A stretch of DNA of 64,000 nucleotides from Belliella pelovolcani (GTDB lineage: Bacteria > Bacteroidota > Bacteroidia > Cytophagales > Cyclobacteriaceae), in the NCBI RefSeq assembly GCF_900156785.1, contig NZ_FTOP01000018.1, forward strand, positions 1-64,000. Reading direction: 5' to 3'. Shown here piece after piece: positions 61,701 to 64,000 of this stretch (position 1 is its first letter; every line of letters starts with the position of its first letter). A program made the translations under genes and the position numbers. The notes beneath the pieces are model-generated. The model did no database searches, was not told the DNA's origin, and saw only the letters and a program-made list of their open reading frames with translations.

Positions 61701-64000
61701 ACGGTAACAGGGATCAGCTTTGAAGATGGAACTTTTGTCTTTGACGGTACAGAGAGGATTATTGAAATTACAGGGACTTTACCAGCTGGAACTTCTGTGT
61801 CTTATGAGAACAATACCAGAACCAATGTAGGAACCCAGGAAGCAACTGCAACAATCACAGGAAGCAACTTCAGCACTCTGATACTAACAGCAGAATTGAT
61901 CATTACTCCTGCAACGGTAACTGGGATCAGCTTTGAAGATGGAACTTTTGTCTTTGACGGTACAGAGAGGACCATTGAAATCACAGGGACTTTACCAGCT
62001 GGAACTTCTGTGTCTTATGAGAACAATACCAGAACCAATGTGGGAACCCAAGAAGCAACTGCAACAATCACAGGAAGCAACTTCAGCGCACTGATACTAA
62101 CAGCAGAATTGACCATTACTCCTGCAACAGTAACTGGGATCAGCTTTGATGATGGAACTTTTGTCTTTGACGGTACAGAGAGGACCATTGAAATTGCAGG
62201 GACTTTACCAGCTGGAACTTCTGTGTCTTATGAGAACAATACCAGAACCAATGTGGGAACCCAGGAAGCAACTGCAACAATCACAGGAAGCAACTTCAGC
62301 ACTCTGTTACTAACAGCAGAATTGACTATTACTCCTGCACCGGTTACTGGGATCAGCTTTGATGATGGGATCTTTGTTTTTGACGGAACAGAGAAGGCAA
62401 TAGAAATCACCGGAACATTACCTGCTGGTACAACTGTATTCTATGAAAACAATACCAGAACCACTATTGGAAACCAAGAAGCAACAGCCACTATTACTGG
62501 AAGCAATTTCAATACCCTGGTGCTGACAGCTGATCTGACAATCACTCCAGCTGATATCACAGGAATCATATTTGAAGATGCGAGTTTTGTTTTTGATGGG
62601 TTTGAAAAATCCATAGAGATCGAGGGTGTTTTACCAGATGGTACTGCTGTATCTTACACAAATAATCTCAGAACTGATGCGGGTTCTCAACAAGCCGTTG
62701 CAACAATCTCCGGTGGTGTATATAATACCCTAGTATTAACTGCAGACTTGACTATTACACCAGCTGATATCACAGGTATCACCTTCGAAGATGCCAGCTT
62801 TGTGTTTGACGGAACAGAGAAGTCACTCGAAATCACAGGTACGCTACCTGCAGGAACCACAGTGACTTATGCAGATAATGCGAGAACCAATGTAGGAACC
62901 CAAGAAGCAACAGCCACCATTACTGGAAGCAATTACAATACCTTGTTGCTGACTGCAGACTTGACCATTGCACCAGCTGATATCACAGGTATCACCTTCG
63001 AAGATGCCAGCTTTGTGTTTGACGGAACAGAGAAGTCACTCGAAATCACAGGTACGCTACCTGCTGGAACCACAGTGACTTATTCAGATAATGCGAGAAC
63101 CAATGTGGGAACCCAAGAAGCAACAGCCTTCATTTCCGGAAGCAATTACAATACCTTGGTGTTGACTGCAGACTTGACCATTACACCAGCTGATATCACA
63201 GGTATCACTTTCGAAGATGCCAGCTTTGTATTTGACGGAACAGAGAAGTCACTCGAAATCACAGGTACGCTACCTGCTGGAACCACAGTGACTTATGCAG
63301 ATAATGCGAGAACCAATGTAGGAACCCAAGAAGCAACAGCCACCATTACTGGAAGCAATTACAATACCTTGTTGCTGACTGCAGACTTGACCATTGCACC
63401 AGCTGATATCACAGGTATCACCTTCGAAGATGCCAGCTTTGTCTTTGACGGAACAGAGAAGTCACTCGAAATCACAGGAACGCTACCTGCTGGAACCACA
63501 GTGACTTATGCAGATAATGCGAGAACCAATGTAGGAACTCAAGAAGCAACAGCCACCATTACTGGAAGCAATTTCAATACCTTGGTGCTGACTGCAGACT
63601 TGACCATTACACCAGCTGATATCACAGGTGTCAACTTTGAAGATGCCAGCTTTGTATTTGACGGAACAGAGAAGTCACTCGAAATCACAGGAACGCTACC
63701 TGCTGGAACCACATTGACTTATGTAGATAATGCGAGAACCAATGTAGGAACCCAAGAAGCAACAGCCACCATTACTGGAAGCAATTACAATACCTTGTTG
63801 CTGACTGCAAACTTGGCAATTACACCAGCAGATATCGCAGGTATCACCTTCGAAGATGCCAGCTTTGTATTTGACGGAACAGAGAAGTCACTCGAAATCA
63901 CAGGAACGTTACCTGCTGGAACCACAGTGACTTATGCAGATAATGCGAGAACCAATGTGGGAACCCAAGAAGCAACAGCCACCATTACTGGAAGCAATTA
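58776..64000 (+). CDS. Giant secreted MBG-repeat adhesin-like protein (partial)
   Basis: The frame opens with ATG at 58776 and runs past the window end, 1741 codons without a stop. It starts with a signal peptide (residues 1-26, MKKNLLVNLILTVILYTSLP). Next come a carbohydrate-binding-like region (about 28-180), a bacterial Ig-like part (about 185-285), a second sandwich domain and a He_PIG/cadherin-like domain at about 455-545 (LPSWLSFDASTRTFSGTPSN). From about residue 553 there are repeats of exactly 71 residues (213 bp), with FEDGTFVFDGTEKTIEITGT and NNTRTNVGTQEATATITGSN, matching MBG-type domains of adhesins. About 16.7 units are in the window. A C-terminal sorting signal would lie beyond it. 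Confidence 0.9.
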   Translation, partial: MKKNLLVNLILTVILYTSLPFTAFAQINTITFNEVENNQALGKSYTNSGFTFAVNLDISSIAEIISRQNAGFGGSMAITDNNFAIGGITRWTITRSSGDPFQFRSIFLQQGDPDSSDSGTIQGFKNGSPTGPAKTLQFNSVTAGLKDYAGDPDFFDVDEIRIEASDINFNLDHFTYGPPFFPVDTDPTEVTSIFLTGTPPSNANSIVFVVNFSKTALNVSTDDFQLTTTGTVVGTVSSVSGSGSSYSVTVSGISGDGSLRLDLRSGTNISNENGNTGTPAFTSGQLHFVSPCFIETFEDETIGSKTFTGNGLTFSLLGNWEVQQETPFAGIGGSQKHLSNTGVGPYTITSTELVTMNKLALYLSSNPTGTNPTNDGTVTVKGFNDDVERFSLTKSSGFPTDFSTNGGYFFVDFATEGGENNSNKRIDRIEVTIGGNFVYLNLDNFEWCESAPNNPPTVASSIPDQIAIQDVAFSFQFSEDTFEDVDVGDVLIYSAQLEGGASLPSWLSFDASTRTFSGTPSNSNLGALTIEVIADDQEGGNISDQFILNVIPAIAFEDESFVFDGSEKSIEISGTLPDGATVVYSNNTRTNVGTQLATATISSPDFSDIVLTADLTITPASITGITFEDGIFVFDATEQVLEISGTLPVGTSVSYENNTRTNVGTQEATATITGSNYNTLLLTAELRITPATVTGISFEDGNFAFDGTEKTIEITGTLPAGTSVSYENNTRTNVGTQEATATITGSNFSTLILTAELTITPATVTGISFEDGTFTFDGTEKTIEITGTLPAGTSVSYENNTRTNVGTQEATATITGSNFNDLVLTAELRITPAMVTGISFEDGTFVFDGTERIIEITGTLPAGTSVSYENNTRTNVGTQEATATITGSNFNDLVLTAELRITPATVTGISFEDGTFVFDSTEKTIEITGTLPAGTSVSYENNTRTNVGTQEATATITGSNFSTLILTAELTITPATVTGISFEDGTFVFDGTERIIEITGTLPAGTSVSYENNTRTNVGTQEATATITGSNFSTLILTAELIITPATVTGISFEDGTFVFDGTERTIEITGTLPAGTSVSYENNTRTNVGTQEATATITGSNFSALILTAELTITPATVTGISFDDGTFVFDGTERTIEIAGTLPAGTSVSYENNTRTNVGTQEATATITGSNFSTLLLTAELTITPAPVTGISFDDGIFVFDGTEKAIEITGTLPAGTTVFYENNTRTTIGNQEATATITGSNFNTLVLTADLTITPADITGIIFEDASFVFDGFEKSIEIEGVLPDGTAVSYTNNLRTDAGSQQAVATISGGVYNTLVLTADLTITPADITGITFEDASFVFDGTEKSLEITGTLPAGTTVTYADNARTNVGTQEATATITGSNYNTLLLTADLTIAPADITGITFEDASFVFDGTEKSLEITGTLPAGTTVTYSDNARTNVGTQEATAFISGSNYNTLVLTADLTITPADITGITFEDASFVFDGTEKSLEITGTLPAGTTVTYADNARTNVGTQEATATITGSNYNTLLLTADLTIAPADITGITFEDASFVFDGTEKSLEITGTLPAGTTVTYADNARTNVGTQEATATITGSNFNTLVLTADLTITPADITGVNFEDASFVFDGTEKSLEITGTLPAGTTLTYVDNARTNVGTQEATATITGSNYNTLLLTANLAITPADIAGITFEDASFVFDGTEKSLEITGTLPAGTTVTYADNARTNVGTQEATATITGSN

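Noticed and set aside
60433-64000. CRISPR array suggested by regular spacing
   Set aside because: The 213 bp units are in frame with a secreted protein, with no short repeat/spacer structure and no cas genes.

Overview
The window looks like a chromosomal segment of a Bacteroidota bacterium, most likely a cytophagalean (Algoriphagus/Cyclobacteriaceae-like). The grounds are AT-rich coding DNA, two SusC/SusD outer-membrane pairs, an ECF sigma/FecR pair with an STN-domain SusC, a DUF6520 protein, a TlpA-like redoxin and few Shine-Dalgarno sequences. All assignments come from reading the sequence; no database search was possible.

Layout. (1) 0.06-10.6 kb, minus strand: a restriction and toxin-antitoxin island. 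hsdM, a YhcG-type nuclease, hsdS, a giant YobI-like membrane NTPase and a DUF6998-like protein form one operon. A three-gene toxin-antitoxin-SecB-like chaperone (TAC) module follows, then an HsdR fragment that stops before the motor domains. (2) 10.6-12 kb: IS21-like terminal repeats and a two-gene pair, a 57-residue protein directly abutting an ART-like putative toxin. (3) About 12.3-25.3 kb: the most unusual region. Small unrelated minus-strand genes (PIN-like, SnoaL/AraC, PH-domain, lipoprotein, GNAT, VapC pair, GmrSD-like DUF262) are separated by attC-like sites and long geneless repeat blocks. Three cassettes begin and end with perfectly complementary 9-10 bp boxes of the integron R'/R'' kind. 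One attC-like site is interrupted by a full group II intron whose removal restores the box, and two truncated sister introns sit at other cassette ends. No integron integrase is in the window. (4) 25.4-33.9 kb: a six-gene operon joining a type III restriction-modification system (XRE, Mod, Res) to an AAA ATPase, a TOPRIM-like DUF4276 protein and a SIR2-like DUF4917 protein, followed by a separate XRE regulator.

(5) 33.9-36.2 kb: gene-poor DNA with a 212 bp tandem repeat, many short palindromes and dispersed duplications. (6) 36.2-42.9 kb: TlpA-like redoxin, SusC, SusD and a convergent DUF6520 gene. (7) 43-49 kb: small metabolic and regulatory genes (rhodanese, LysR, GNAT, VOC, hydrolase, AraC, CGNR, DinB, SnoaL) with dispersed TTAAC-rich repeats. 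(8) 49-57.6 kb: ECF sigma, FecR, STN-SusC, SusD and a secreted phosphodiesterase, a plausible signal-regulated uptake locus. (9) 58.1-64 kb: a phage-tail-collar-domain protein, then a secreted giant adhesin-like protein, open at the window end, carrying at least 16 near-identical 71-residue MBG-type repeats.
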